A DNA stretch of 40,610 bases from Paracoccaceae bacterium (GTDB lineage Bacteria > Pseudomonadota > Alphaproteobacteria > Rhodobacterales > Rhodobacteraceae). The DNA is taken from contig JAKITE010000010.1 of the NCBI GenBank assembly GCA_021648225.1, positions 1 through 40,610 on the forward strand, read 5' to 3'. The notes below the pieces were generated by a model. That model was not told where the DNA came from, made no database searches, and saw only the letters and a program-made list of their open reading frames with translations. This document shows positions 16,384-24,662 of this stretch, piece by piece; positions within the stretch are counted from its first letter, which is position 1, and each line of letters opens with the position of its first letter. The position numbers and the translations under genes were made by a program.

Positions 16384-17293
16384 TGATGTCACGTTTGAAC
16401 TGCTGAAAAGCATCCTGATCTTCGATATTGGCGCATTTGGGTTTGGCTTTGAAAAAGGTGGCTTTCAGCTCTTCGCGATAGGTTTCTACGCCCAGTTCCT
16501 CCAGATCATCGTATTGATCATGCAAAACTTTTCGCACGTCTTCGATCATCCAGCTGTCAAACCCGTAATATTTTCGGGTATATCCGTATTGCGCCGAATA
16601 TTTGGCGCTGGCCCCCCAATGGCTGATTTCGGAGTTTTTCATCTGGTGGCCAATTTGCCGATACAGGGCAATTTCTTCCGGCGAGGGCGCAGGATTAGTG
16701 TGTAAAAAATCATCAGCCGATGCAGTAAACCCGTAACTTTGGCACATTTCGGCAAAAATCTGGTTCAGCATTGACCCGATAAAAGGCAAAAACCGGATTT
16801 TTATGCCGAGTTCCTCCAGCGGATATTTGACTTTTTTACGCAACAGTAATTTGTCCTCGCGCATGGCTCTGGCAACAAATTCGGCAAAAGTGCGATTTTC
16901 AGCAAAGGTTTTTATCTGTTGCGTATACATCGAATTCAAACGCGCAATCGGATCACGCACAAAAAATACGACCTCCAGCTCTGCATCATATTTATCACAA
17001 ACATCTTTTAAGCGCTTGATAAAAGGCGGGAAAATTGGAAAGTCTTCGGAAGACAAAAACAAAGATTTTCCGGCTTTCAAATCCTCCGCCAACCGGTCCA
17101 AACCACCCAGCGAAGGATCAAACCGTTTGTCGTTTCGCAATTGATAAGCGAGGTTGTGATGCCCGGCATCAGGGCGGGTCCAGCCCCATTTTGGGTATTC
17201 CAGCGGTGCCTTTTCGGAATATTCCGAAAGGAACTTTTGCACGGTGGTGCTGGCTGTTTTTGACGGCCCGACATGTAAGACAACTTTTTTCAT
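16364..17293 (-). CDS. Sulfotransferase-family protein
   Basis: The 309-residue protein has the two PAPS-binding elements of sulfotransferases. These are an N-terminal 5'-phosphosulfate loop H7-V-G-P-S-K-T-A-S-T-T17 and the 3'-phosphate motif V-R-D-P-I-A-R-L-N-S-M-Y near residue 115. It would transfer sulfate from PAPS to a carbohydrate or similar acceptor. Placement directly beside three glycosyltransferases suggests the acceptor is the glycan they build; this is an inference. ATG 17293 is preferred to an upstream TTG at 17314. It converges on the GT4 gene with overlapping ends, and is divergent from the TPR gene across a 204-bp gap. Confidence 0.8.
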   Translation of the reverse strand: MKKVVLHVGPSKTASTTVQKFLSEYSEKAPLEYPKWGWTRPDAGHHNLAYQLRNDKRFDPSLGGLDRLAEDLKAGKSLFLSSEDFPIFPPFIKRLKDVCDKYDAELEVVFFVRDPIARLNSMYTQQIKTFAENRTFAEFVARAMREDKLLLRKKVKYPLEELGIKIRFLPFIGSMLNQIFAEMCQSYGFTASADDFLHTNPAPSPEEIALYRQIGHQMKNSEISHWGASAKYSAQYGYTRKYYGFDSWMIEDVRKVLHDQYDDLEELGVETYREELKATFFKAKPKCANIEDQDAFQQFKRDIIKYMKL

Positions 17294-17360
17294 GAACTTT
17301 TTCTTTTGCCGCAAAAATTAACTAAATTTGAGACAATTACCTGTTTTTATAAATACAAAC

Positions 17361-17392
17361 ATTAAACCCTGAATACCATGTTTCGGTTTAAT
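17361..17392. promoter_or_regulatory. Perfect 8-bp inverted repeat in a divergent intergenic region
   Basis: ATTAAACC (17361-17368) and GGTTTAAT (17385-17392) are exact inverse complements separated by 16 bp, in the A+T-rich 204-bp gap between the divergent sulfotransferase and TPR genes. The position is right for an operator acting on both genes. A shorter inverted repeat, GACTT/AAGTC, lies nearby at 17442-17459. No terminator-like U-tract follows. Confidence 0.45.
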
Positions 17393-17497
17393 GCCAATAG
17401 CATTTGTTTATATTGTTTGAATCCCCTGTTTCCACATATCAGACTTGATATAAAAAGTCATTGAATTAAAAGAACCTAGACTAACAAGGTGCTGAAA

Positions 17498-18382
17498 ATG
17501 TTAACAGATCATAACGAACAGGTTTTCCTTCCGACATGGCGCGATGGCCAGTTGATATTTTTTACCAATATTGTCAATCCTGGCTCGCAAAGGCTCGGAT
17601 ATTTTGCGGCGGCAGCAACCGCAGCAGGTAAAACAGATGTGACCCGAACCGGCAAAGCCCCGATTAACGCTGACCAACTGGCTTTTTGCCAAAAAATTGC
17701 GGATGACGGGATCGCTCTGCAAAAGTTTGTCACAGCGATGGGGGCGGGCAATCTGGGCCAGTTTACCGATGCTATTCAGGCCAAATTACCGCCCTATCCC
17801 GAAAATACCAGCCCGTTGATTTATACCTGTCTTTATCTCGATTTTTTACGCAAATATGCCGTGGATACCGAAATAATCCGCATGTATTCAAACAGCCCCG
17901 TTAAACAAAGATTCCATACAGACAGGAGCGTCGGGATTTATAAAACCCTGTCTGCCCGCCTGCAAAGCGGTGCTGCCGAAAAATTGATAGATGCAGACCT
18001 GAAGCAAAATACAAAACTGCACGGTGCCTCTATGATGATTGCAAATCTGCTGCGGGAATGCGCGATTGTCAAATTTGATCTGGGCAAGTTTTCCGAGGCC
18101 GAAGATTATATGTTGCGCGCTGCAAAACTGCATAATACCGCTGATAAATGGCGGCGATTGGCGGATTTTGCCCAAGCCAATAGTGACCGCAAAAAAACCA
18201 TCGAATACTTCCTGAAGGCCGTTGCCTTTGGCCCCCTGCCTGCGCCCGCCGCATTGAATCTGGGCCGCTGTCTGGTTGAAGAAGGAGATTTTGAGCAGGC
18301 GCGCGATTATATAAACCAAGCCGCAAAAGTATTTGAAAAACCGGCAAAAGTACTGATGGAAAGAATTAACGCCGCCGATTAG
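17498..18382 (+). CDS. TPR-repeat protein of unknown function
   Basis: The 294-residue protein has no signal peptide. Its C-terminal third (about 185-290) is helical, with TPR-like pairs containing A-E-D-Y-M-L-R-A-A, K-K-T-I-E-Y-F-L-K-A-V and L-G-R-C-L-V-E-E-G-D-F-E-Q-A; the N-terminal part matches nothing I know. I choose the ATG at 17498 because AAGGTG sits 6 bp upstream; a GTG at 17489 is the alternative. It lies beside the glycosyltransferase/sulfotransferase cluster and may be a scaffold for it, but that is only a guess from position. hisC follows after 88 bp. Confidence 0.65.
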   Translation: MLTDHNEQVFLPTWRDGQLIFFTNIVNPGSQRLGYFAAAATAAGKTDVTRTGKAPINADQLAFCQKIADDGIALQKFVTAMGAGNLGQFTDAIQAKLPPYPENTSPLIYTCLYLDFLRKYAVDTEIIRMYSNSPVKQRFHTDRSVGIYKTLSARLQSGAAEKLIDADLKQNTKLHGASMMIANLLRECAIVKFDLGKFSEAEDYMLRAAKLHNTADKWRRLADFAQANSDRKKTIEYFLKAVAFGPLPAPAALNLGRCLVEEGDFEQARDYINQAAKVFEKPAKVLMERINAAD

Positions 18383-18470
18383 GTGAAATATCGCGCAATT
18401 GCATGGCGGTTTCTGGCCAAGCTGGATAAACCTAGCTAAACTCATGCAAAACAAGCGCAGGTCAGGTAAA

Positions 18471-19568
18471 ATGAGCAGCCATCCAGACATCATTCCGCAA
18501 CCCGGAATTTTGGATATAACCCCCTACACAGCCGGAAAATCCGGTCCCGGTGGCGGCAATCGTGTGACCAAATTATCGTCCAACGAAAACCCGCTGGGGC
18601 CAAGCCCGCTGGCCAAGACCGCTTATAAAGAAATGGCTGACAGTCTTGAAATATACCCGCCCTCGGATCATGTATCCCTGCGTAACGCCATTGCCAAAAC
18701 CCATGCTCTGAACCCTGAAAACATCATTTGCGGGGCCGGTTCTGATGAAATCATCACTTTTCTATGCCAGACCTATGCCGGCCCCGGTGACGAGGTGTTA
18801 TATACCGAGCACGGGTTTTCCATGTATAAAATCTCGGCTTTGGCAGCAGGTGCCACGCCGGTGGTTGCACCGGAATCCAACCGTGTGGCCGATATTGACG
18901 CGCTGTTGGCGGCCTGCACCGATGCCACCAAACTGGTATTTCTGGCCAATCCCAATAATCCGACCGGCACCATGGTTTCCGATGCCGAAATCGCCCGGTT
19001 GGCGGCAGGCCTACCCAAACAGGCATTGCTGGTTCTGGATGGTGCCTATGCGGAATTTGTGCCCGGGTTTGATGGCCATGCCGCACTGGTTACGGCCCGC
19101 GATAATGTGGTGATGACCCGCACATTTTCAAAAATCTACGGGCTTGGCGGTGCGCGGGTGGGTTGGGGTTTTGGGCCGGATCATGTGATTGACGCGCTGA
19201 ACCGTGTGCGCGGCCCGTTTAACATCTCTGCGGCGGGGTTAAAGGCCGCCGAGGCAGCAGTGCAAGACACTCAATATACCGCCATGTGCCAGCAGGAAAA
19301 TGCCAAATGGCGCGATTGGCTGGTGGCTGAACTGGCCGCGCTTGGCGTTGCTTGTGACCCTAGCCATACAAATTTCATTCTGCCACGTTTCGCGGACCCA
19401 AAAACCGCAATGGCCTGTGATGCCTATCTGGCAAAACATGGTCTGATCGTGCGGAATGTTGCCGGGTATGGCTTGCCTGAATTCCTGCGTATTTCAATTG
19501 GCGACGAAATCGGATGTCGCGCCGTTGCCGGGCGTATTGGCGAATTTATGAAAGGTGCCCGCGTATGA
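18471..19568 (+). CDS. hisC: Histidinol-phosphate aminotransferase
   Basis: PLP-dependent fold-type I aminotransferase that converts imidazole-acetol phosphate to histidinol phosphate; members of this group also act on aromatic substrates. The 365-residue protein has the N-terminal L-S-S-N-E-N-P-L-G-P-S substrate-site motif, N-P-N-N-P-T-G in the middle and the Schiff-base lysine in R-T-F-S-K-I-Y-G-L-G-G-A-R-V-G. The ATG at 18471 follows an AGGT-type ribosome site and gives the normal family length; upstream start codons would add a non-conserved extension. It overlaps tyrA by ATGA. The pairing with a prephenate dehydrogenase suggests a role in tyrosine/phenylalanine as well as histidine synthesis. 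Confidence 0.9.
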   Translation: MSSHPDIIPQPGILDITPYTAGKSGPGGGNRVTKLSSNENPLGPSPLAKTAYKEMADSLEIYPPSDHVSLRNAIAKTHALNPENIICGAGSDEIITFLCQTYAGPGDEVLYTEHGFSMYKISALAAGATPVVAPESNRVADIDALLAACTDATKLVFLANPNNPTGTMVSDAEIARLAAGLPKQALLVLDGAYAEFVPGFDGHAALVTARDNVVMTRTFSKIYGLGGARVGWGFGPDHVIDALNRVRGPFNISAAGLKAAEAAVQDTQYTAMCQQENAKWRDWLVAELAALGVACDPSHTNFILPRFADPKTAMACDAYLAKHGLIVRNVAGYGLPEFLRISIGDEIGCRAVAGRIGEFMKGARV

Positions 19569-20503
19569 CGGTTTACAAACATGTGGCCCTGATCGGGCTG
19601 GGCCTTATTGCCGGTTCCGTCAGTTTGGCATTACGCCGAAATGGCGCACCGGTTAAAATTACTGGCACCGCCCGCTCTGGCCAAACCCGTCAAACGGCAC
19701 TGGATATCGGCTTGGTGGATGCAGTTTTCGATACCGCAGCCGAGGCCGTAAAAGGCGCCGATCTGGTGATTTTGGCAGTGCCGATTGGCGCAATGGCAAA
19801 TCTGGCTGCCGAAATTGCCCCGCATCTAAAACCGGGGGCTACGGTCACGGATGTGGGTTCGGTCAAATCGGCAGTGATTGACGCGGTCGGGCCGCATATG
19901 CCCGAAAATGTGCATTTTATTCCCGGCCATCCGATGGCGGGCACCGAAAAATCAGGGCCTGAATCGGGCTTTGCCCATCTGTTTGACAATCGCTGGTGCC
20001 TGTTGACCCCCCCGGATGGCACCGACCCCGATGCACTGGCGCGGCTATCCGAATTCTGGCAAAGCCTTGGCGCAATGGTAGAGGTCATGGATGCCAAGCA
20101 CCATGATCTGGTGGCGGTGGTGATCAGCCACGCGCCGCACTTAATCGCCTATACCATGGTGGGGGTTGCCGATGACATGTCGCGCATCACCGAACAAGAA
20201 GTCGTCAATTATTCAGCTGCCGGTTTTCGGGATTTTACCCGAATTGCCGCATCGGACCCGACGATGTGGCGCGATGTGTTCTTGCATAACAAAGATGCCA
20301 CATTAGAAGTATTGGGCCGCTTTACCGAAGAATTATTTGCCCTGCAACGGGCGATCCGAACCGGCGATGGTGATTTCCTGTTTGATTATTTCACCCGAAC
20401 ACGAGACGTGCGCCGCAGCATTATTGATGCGGGCCAAGACACCGACGCGGTTGATTTTGGCCGTGTTGCCGCCGCTGCAGAAACCGAAACGGATAAAAAA
20501 TGA
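19565..20503 (+). CDS. tyrA: Prephenate/arogenate dehydrogenase family protein
   Basis: NAD(P)-dependent oxidative decarboxylation of prephenate or arogenate in tyrosine synthesis. The 312-residue protein starts with a Rossmann motif (I-G-L-G-L-I-A-G-S), and has V-T-D-V-G-S-V-K and the substrate-site F-I-P-G-H-P-M-A-G-T-E-K-S-G. A C-terminal helical dimerisation domain carries H-A-P-H-L-I-A-Y. There is no chorismate mutase domain. The ATG at 19565 overlaps the hisC stop (ATGA), and the end overlaps the next gene by 4 bp. Whether prephenate or arogenate is preferred cannot be read from the sequence. Confidence 0.9.
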   Translation: MTVYKHVALIGLGLIAGSVSLALRRNGAPVKITGTARSGQTRQTALDIGLVDAVFDTAAEAVKGADLVILAVPIGAMANLAAEIAPHLKPGATVTDVGSVKSAVIDAVGPHMPENVHFIPGHPMAGTEKSGPESGFAHLFDNRWCLLTPPDGTDPDALARLSEFWQSLGAMVEVMDAKHHDLVAVVISHAPHLIAYTMVGVADDMSRITEQEVVNYSAAGFRDFTRIAASDPTMWRDVFLHNKDATLEVLGRFTEELFALQRAIRTGDGDFLFDYFTRTRDVRRSIIDAGQDTDAVDFGRVAAAAETETDKK

Positions 20504-21126
20504 AACTGCTATTACCCCTGGGCCTTTTTGTCTTTCTCGCCGCTTGCGGGCGCAGCGGGGTTAATAACATTCCTGAATACAACAACGCTGCCGGAACTGC
20601 GGGGCTGGTGCAATTATGCGGCAACCCAAACCTGCTGGGCCGGAAAATCGGCAATGTTGACGGGCAAGGTGCCTGTGGTATCCGAAATGCGGTCAGCGTA
20701 GAATTTGTCTCGGGCGTTCGCCTTAGCCAACCGGCGCGGCTGAACTGCCGCACCGCCAATACCTTGGCAGACTGGGTCGAGGATGACGCACAAGCAGCGG
20801 TTCGCAAGCTTCGCAGTCGCATTACCGAAATGACGGTGCTGGCATCCTATGCCTGTCGCAGCCGCAACAGCCAAAGAGGTGCCCGCCTGTCGGAACACGC
20901 GCTTGGCAATGCCATTGATATCGGCGCGTTTACCTTGGGTAATGGAGAAGTGCTAAGCGTTGAAAATAATTGGGGCAATGGCCGAAAAGGTGGCGTTATG
21001 GAACGGTTGCACAAAAGCGCCTGCGGGCCATTTGGCACCGTGCTTGGGCCGCTATCGGACCGGTTTCATTATAACCATTTTCATCTGGATACTGCCAGCT
21101 ATCGCTCCGGTTCTTATTGCCGGTAA
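20500..21126 (+). CDS. Extensin-like C-terminal domain lipoprotein
   Basis: The 208-residue protein has a lipoprotein signal (F-L-A-A-C, modified Cys16). Its globular domain has several cysteines (A-S-Y-A-C-R-S-R) and the motif S-E-H-A-L-G-N-A-I-D-I-G near the middle, with a late H-Y-N-H-F-H-L-D. This His/Asp pattern is that of the bacterial extensin-like family, related to metal-dependent D,D-/L,D-peptidases of the LAS group (S-x-H-x8-D ... H-x-H), so cleavage of peptidoglycan cross-links is possible. It is coupled to tyrA by a 4-bp overlap and converges on the DUF2125 gene with 3 bp between stops. Confidence 0.8.
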   Translation: MKLLLPLGLFVFLAACGRSGVNNIPEYNNAAGTAGLVQLCGNPNLLGRKIGNVDGQGACGIRNAVSVEFVSGVRLSQPARLNCRTANTLADWVEDDAQAAVRKLRSRITEMTVLASYACRSRNSQRGARLSEHALGNAIDIGAFTLGNGEVLSVENNWGNGRKGGVMERLHKSACGPFGTVLGPLSDRFHYNHFHLDTASYRSGSYCR

Positions 21127-21129
21127 CAT

Positions 21130-22119
21130 TTAATACACCGGATTAATCGGCGCAGCCCCGACCACAAACGGGCCGATATAGGCTTTGCCATTGCCAAAAC
21201 GCAGCGAAAATTCCAGCCGGTTACCTTGGGAAAGGCCCGATAACGCACCCTCAATCAAAGCCAGCTCCGAAGGTCGCAAGGATGCAGTCTGGCGCAATGC
21301 CTCAAACAACATTCTCCAGTTTTCAACGGTAAAATCAATGTTGCCATCAATATATCCGTTTGCTGCGGGGGTTAGCTGGCCGGTCATGCTCAGGTTCGCC
21401 CTGCCCCAGTTGATTTGCAGCGATTCAAGCTCCAGCATATGCCAATCGGGTAAACCGTTATTGATGCTGCTCCGGTCAATTTCGCGGTCAAACGAAATAT
21501 AGGCCGAGGCCAGAATCTTTGAAATCACGTCGGTGTTTTGGCCCAGCTGAACCAGTGCCGCCATAAATTCGCCGGGAAAAGTTACATCCGAAAAATCCAG
21601 CCCCAAACGATAACGGGTTGCAATCTCTGTATCTTGAAACAGCGCAAGATTTGCCGATTTTGCATAGCTGCTCCAGCCAAGGCTGCTAATCGCGCTTAGA
21701 TCAGTGGCCTCGACCTGCAAGCGTTCCAGCGTCAGATCTGTGTTGGGGGCAACCACAATGCTACCGCGAAATTTGGTGCCTTGCAGCGTCAGGCTGCCTT
21801 GGGAATTTGAAATAACCTGTTTTCCGGGCCATGCCAGAATAATATGGTTGGGCTGATAGGAAAGCGCATAAACCTGAAAACCTTCGGCTTGCCAGCCCCA
21901 TTCGCCATTCGGCCCTTGCAGGTCAAGCTGTTCGATAATGGTGTCGAACCGGTTAGGAAATCCGGTGACATTCATGCTGGCGCTATCGGCGATCCAGCCA
22001 TTGGCGCGGTTGGTTTCCAGCCATTGGGCAAAAACCTTTTCCTGACCTTTGGCACCGATAAACCAATATCCGCTCCAGCCAATCAATCCGATAAATACCA
22101 GTTTTACCAGCCAACGCAT
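21130..22119 (-). CDS. DUF2125 domain protein
   Basis: The 329-residue protein has one N-terminal membrane segment (residues about 4-22) and then a long beta-rich region with repeated amphipathic strands. This is the layout of DUF2125 proteins, which are common in alphaproteobacteria. It carries the conserved F-P-N-R-F-D-T segment near residue 53. It is probably inner-membrane anchored with the bulk in the periplasm; no function is established. The start ATG at 22119 begins the membrane segment. It is divergent from chaC with a 62-bp gap. Confidence 0.8.
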   Translation of the reverse strand: MRWLVKLVFIGLIGWSGYWFIGAKGQEKVFAQWLETNRANGWIADSASMNVTGFPNRFDTIIEQLDLQGPNGEWGWQAEGFQVYALSYQPNHIILAWPGKQVISNSQGSLTLQGTKFRGSIVVAPNTDLTLERLQVEATDLSAISSLGWSSYAKSANLALFQDTEIATRYRLGLDFSDVTFPGEFMAALVQLGQNTDVISKILASAYISFDREIDRSSINNGLPDWHMLELESLQINWGRANLSMTGQLTPAANGYIDGNIDFTVENWRMLFEALRQTASLRPSELALIEGALSGLSQGNRLEFSLRFGNGKAYIGPFVVGAAPINPVY

Positions 22120-22181
22120 TTTGCTCTCCCAATCAGTGCATAGGTTGCTTATAGATGACCAAACCGCTTGGGTAAATCGCT

Positions 22182-22724
22182 ATGTCAAAAAATGGATTTT
22201 GGGTCTTTGGCTATGGATCGCTGTTATGGCGACCGGGGTTTGAATATTCCAGCCGTAAACGTGCCCGTCTAAACGGGTTTCGACGGGCGTTTTGCATGTA
22301 TTCAATCACCTATCGCGGCACCCCTGATAACCCCGGCCTTGTGCTGGCGCTGGACCCGCAAAAATCTGCCTTTTGTGATGGCGTTGCCTTTCAAGTTCCC
22401 GCTGATACTGCCAGCCAGACCTTGGCATATTTGCGCGAACGCGAATTGGTAACATCGGCTTATGTGGAAAATATCCAGCCGGTAACGCTGGAATGCGGCG
22501 CAGATGTTGATGCGGTTTGTTATGTTATTAACCGCGACCACAGCCAATATACCGGAAATATCTGCCTGGAAACCCAGGCAGATATTATCGCCAGTTCATC
22601 AGGAAATACCGGCCCGAACTGGGAATATCTGTTTAATACGGCTGATCACCTTACCGAGATCGGCATTGCCGACCCCGAACTGGATCAACTGGTTGGCATG
22701 GTCAAATCGCGACGTCTAGCCTAA
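22182..22724 (+). CDS. chaC: Glutathione-specific gamma-glutamylcyclotransferase (ChaC family)
   Basis: The 180-residue protein has the N-terminal substrate-binding loop V-F-G-Y-G-S-L-L-W-R-P (residues about 8-18) and the catalytic glutamate in R-E-R-E-L, as in the ChaC family. This family degrades glutathione to 5-oxoproline and Cys-Gly in the cytoplasm. Length and the conserved Y-R-G-T-P segment fit. It starts 62 bp from the divergent DUF2125 gene. Downstream it converges on the LysM gene across a strongly structured 129-bp gap. Confidence 0.88.
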   Translation: MSKNGFWVFGYGSLLWRPGFEYSSRKRARLNGFRRAFCMYSITYRGTPDNPGLVLALDPQKSAFCDGVAFQVPADTASQTLAYLRERELVTSAYVENIQPVTLECGADVDAVCYVINRDHSQYTGNICLETQADIIASSSGNTGPNWEYLFNTADHLTEIGIADPELDQLVGMVKSRRLA

Positions 22725-22757
22725 CGCGGCCAAACGGGCGGTAACAATTGAAAACTA

Positions 22758-22848
22758 CCCCCCCTGTATCGTGCAAATCCCGCTGCCCCTTATCCAGCAA
22801 TGCCCGATAGGCCCGGCCATTCGGGTTATTGCACGGGCTACTAGGGGG
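22758..22848 (-). ncRNA. Candidate structured RNA element (nested stems, three-way junction)
   Basis: The gap between the convergent chaC and LysM genes folds almost completely on paper. Outer C/G runs (22758-22764 with 22844-22848), GTGCAA/TTGCAC (22771-22776 with 22829-22834) and CCCG/CGGG (22779-22782 with 22822-22825) nest in order. They enclose two hairpins: minus-strand AATGGCC with GGGCATT (22815-22821 with 22799-22805, one mismatch) and CTG with CAG (22795-22797 with 22783-22785). On the minus strand it begins 5 bases after the LysM stop and ends with a G-run and a short T-rich stretch. A 3'-UTR-derived RNA or an elaborate bidirectional terminator are the two readings. I chose the minus strand because of that T-rich end. 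Confidence 0.4.
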
Positions 22849-22853
22849 CCAGC

Positions 22854-24113
22854 CTAATTCATAAACTCCTGAACGACTTCGGCCCATTCACCCGATTCTT
22901 TAATTCGGCTCAATCCGTCATTAAAAGCCTGCAAGGTTTGCAAACCGGCCTGATTTTCATTGCTGGCAACCGCATGAACCGAACGGATCCACGTAAAACT
23001 GGGGTTTTCAACAATAATTGACTGGCTGTTCAGCACTGCATAGGTGGATTCAACGCTTAGATAATCGGCGTTTACAACATCGGTCTGGCCGGACAAAAGC
23101 TTGCCCATACATTCCGCAACGGTTTTGCCGCGAATAATGGTGACGTTTGGTTCAACAAACCCTGCTTCTGCCAGATGGCTGATCGGGTATTGCTCGGGCA
23201 CACAGATGTTTTTGCCATCAAACTGTTGCGTTTCGGTTGCTTGTGCCAACCCGCCTTGATCCGCCACAAAAAAGGTCATGACAATTTCAAAAGCCTTGTT
23301 GGAAAACTGGAAATTATCACAAAGCGCGGTGGAGCGTTCGGAAAGGAATTCGGTATTTTCACAGCCCGGGTTGATCCAGGGAAAAGACAGGACCACATCG
23401 GGATCATTAGATGCCATCAAAGGGTCAAATGGTGCCGAAACCGGATTAACCTCGACATTGCCCAGATATTCATTATCACCAAGCGCGGCACGGACAATAT
23501 TTGTCATCATACCTTGGCCGCCACCATCGGAAAAAGGCGGAAATACCCCCGCCGAAACAAAGGTAGGCGTATCGGGAAACTGAATATCGGGCACAACCTG
23601 TGCAACCGCCGGCGCGGTTTCCAATACAGGGGTCGGCGGCACAACCACCATGGCAATTACCGGTGCCTCTTCGACTGGTTCGCTGGTGCTGTTGTCAACC
23701 ACGTCTTCAGCAACCGGGGCTTCGATGGTTGGCAATTCGCTGACGGGGGTTCCTGCTGCTGAAACGCTGGCTTCGGTTGTGTCGGATGCCTCGTCTGAAA
23801 GCCCCGTGCTTTCAACCACAACCGTTGTTACACCGGTTACAACGCGGATGACGGCTTGGCTTGCGGTTTCTGATGACCCGCAAGGAATATTCAGCCGCAT
23901 GCCAATTCTGATATTATTGGGATTGCCGCCAACAACCCCGCGATTGGCGTTATAAATAACAGGGGATAAATCGCGCGCGCCATACACCCGTTCAGCAATA
24001 AGGCGAAGCGTATCCCCACTGGCAACCGTATAAGGTTCGCAGGCGGTTTGCGAAAAAGCCTGAAAAGGAAAAACAAGTGCGGTTGCGGTAATGGCAGGCT
24101 TTAGAAATTTCAT
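22854..24113 (-). CDS. LysM-domain protein fused to a periplasmic solute-binding domain
   Basis: The 419-residue protein has a signal peptide (cleavage near A-F-S, residue 21) and a LysM peptidoglycan-binding domain (about 25-72; Y-T-V-A-S-G-D-T-L-R-L-I-A and I-R-I-G-M-R-L-N-I-P). A low-complexity Val/Pro/Thr linker (about 75-145) follows. The C-terminal domain (about 150-419) looks like a family 3 extracellular solute-binding protein, with F-P-P-F-S-D near its start and a late Y-A-V-L-N-S-Q-S-I region. LysM would tether the binding domain to the cell wall. The ligand is unknown, and no permease or ATPase for it is adjacent. The ATG at 24113 starts the signal peptide; an upstream TTG at 24143 is less likely. 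Confidence 0.75.
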   Translation of the reverse strand: MKFLKPAITATALVFPFQAFSQTACEPYTVASGDTLRLIAERVYGARDLSPVIYNANRGVVGGNPNNIRIGMRLNIPCGSSETASQAVIRVVTGVTTVVVESTGLSDEASDTTEASVSAAGTPVSELPTIEAPVAEDVVDNSTSEPVEEAPVIAMVVVPPTPVLETAPAVAQVVPDIQFPDTPTFVSAGVFPPFSDGGGQGMMTNIVRAALGDNEYLGNVEVNPVSAPFDPLMASNDPDVVLSFPWINPGCENTEFLSERSTALCDNFQFSNKAFEIVMTFFVADQGGLAQATETQQFDGKNICVPEQYPISHLAEAGFVEPNVTIIRGKTVAECMGKLLSGQTDVVNADYLSVESTYAVLNSQSIIVENPSFTWIRSVHAVASNENQAGLQTLQAFNDGLSRIKESGEWAEVVQEFMN

Positions 24114-24200
24114 TTGGTATGATCCGGTAATTGCAATTCCCAAACACTAGGCCAAACCTGCTGTTTCAATCAAGTCGATTTCTTTGCCAGCAACATTAAG

Positions 24201-24659
24201 TCACAGGTTTTTGACCGTCAGGCTAACGCCGCTTGCTTCCAGAATAACCACCATATGCCCCTCGGCAGAGATTTCACCCGCCTGCCAGACCGCAGGCCAT
24301 TGCACCCCGCTAATGGTGATTTTTCCCTCGCCATTTTCAAAACTGACCACTTTGGCCTGACGGCCAATCATGCTCTGGGCGCGGGAATTCAAGGTCGAGG
24401 CGGGTTCGGATTTACGCATTTTCCGTGCAAAACCACGGCCAATATAAATTAGCGCAATCGACAAGGTAGCAAAGATCAGAACCAGCCATTCGCCAGCAAT
24501 GTCAGGCAGCAATGCAACCAGCGCCGCAATAATAATCGCCGCCAGCCCCGGCCAAACCAGAATAAATGACGGAGCCAGCATTTCCAGCGCAATAAAAAGA
24601 ATACCCAGCGCCAGCCAATACCAGCCCGATAAATCACCAACCCATGTGAAAAAATCCAT
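24201..24659 (-). CDS. NfeD-family membrane protein
   Basis: The 152-residue protein has three hydrophobic helices in the first 75 residues (L-A-L-G-I-L-F-I-A-L-E-M-L-A-P-S) and a C-terminal OB-fold soluble domain (about 95-152), containing the conserved G-R-Q-A-K-V and G-x-x-W-P-A segments. This is the short NfeD form, which pairs with an SPFH (stomatin-like) partner. The SPFH gene lies directly upstream with 3 bp between them, so they form one operon. The pair is thought to organise membrane microdomains. Confidence 0.9.
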   Translation of the reverse strand: MDFFTWVGDLSGWYWLALGILFIALEMLAPSFILVWPGLAAIIIAALVALLPDIAGEWLVLIFATLSIALIYIGRGFARKMRKSEPASTLNSRAQSMIGRQAKVVSFENGEGKITISGVQWPAVWQAGEISAEGHMVVILEASGVSLTVKNL

Positions 24660-24662
24660 ATC

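Noticed and set aside
22758..22848. SRP (4.5S) RNA
   Set aside because: The conserved tip with GGAAGGAAGCAG is missing, and the shape is a three-way junction instead of a long rod.
22702..22887. A 61-codon minus-strand frame in the gap between chaC and the LysM gene
   Set aside because: It overlaps the LysM gene's 3' end and the structured element, and I find no family or ribosome site. The base pairing explains the sequence better.
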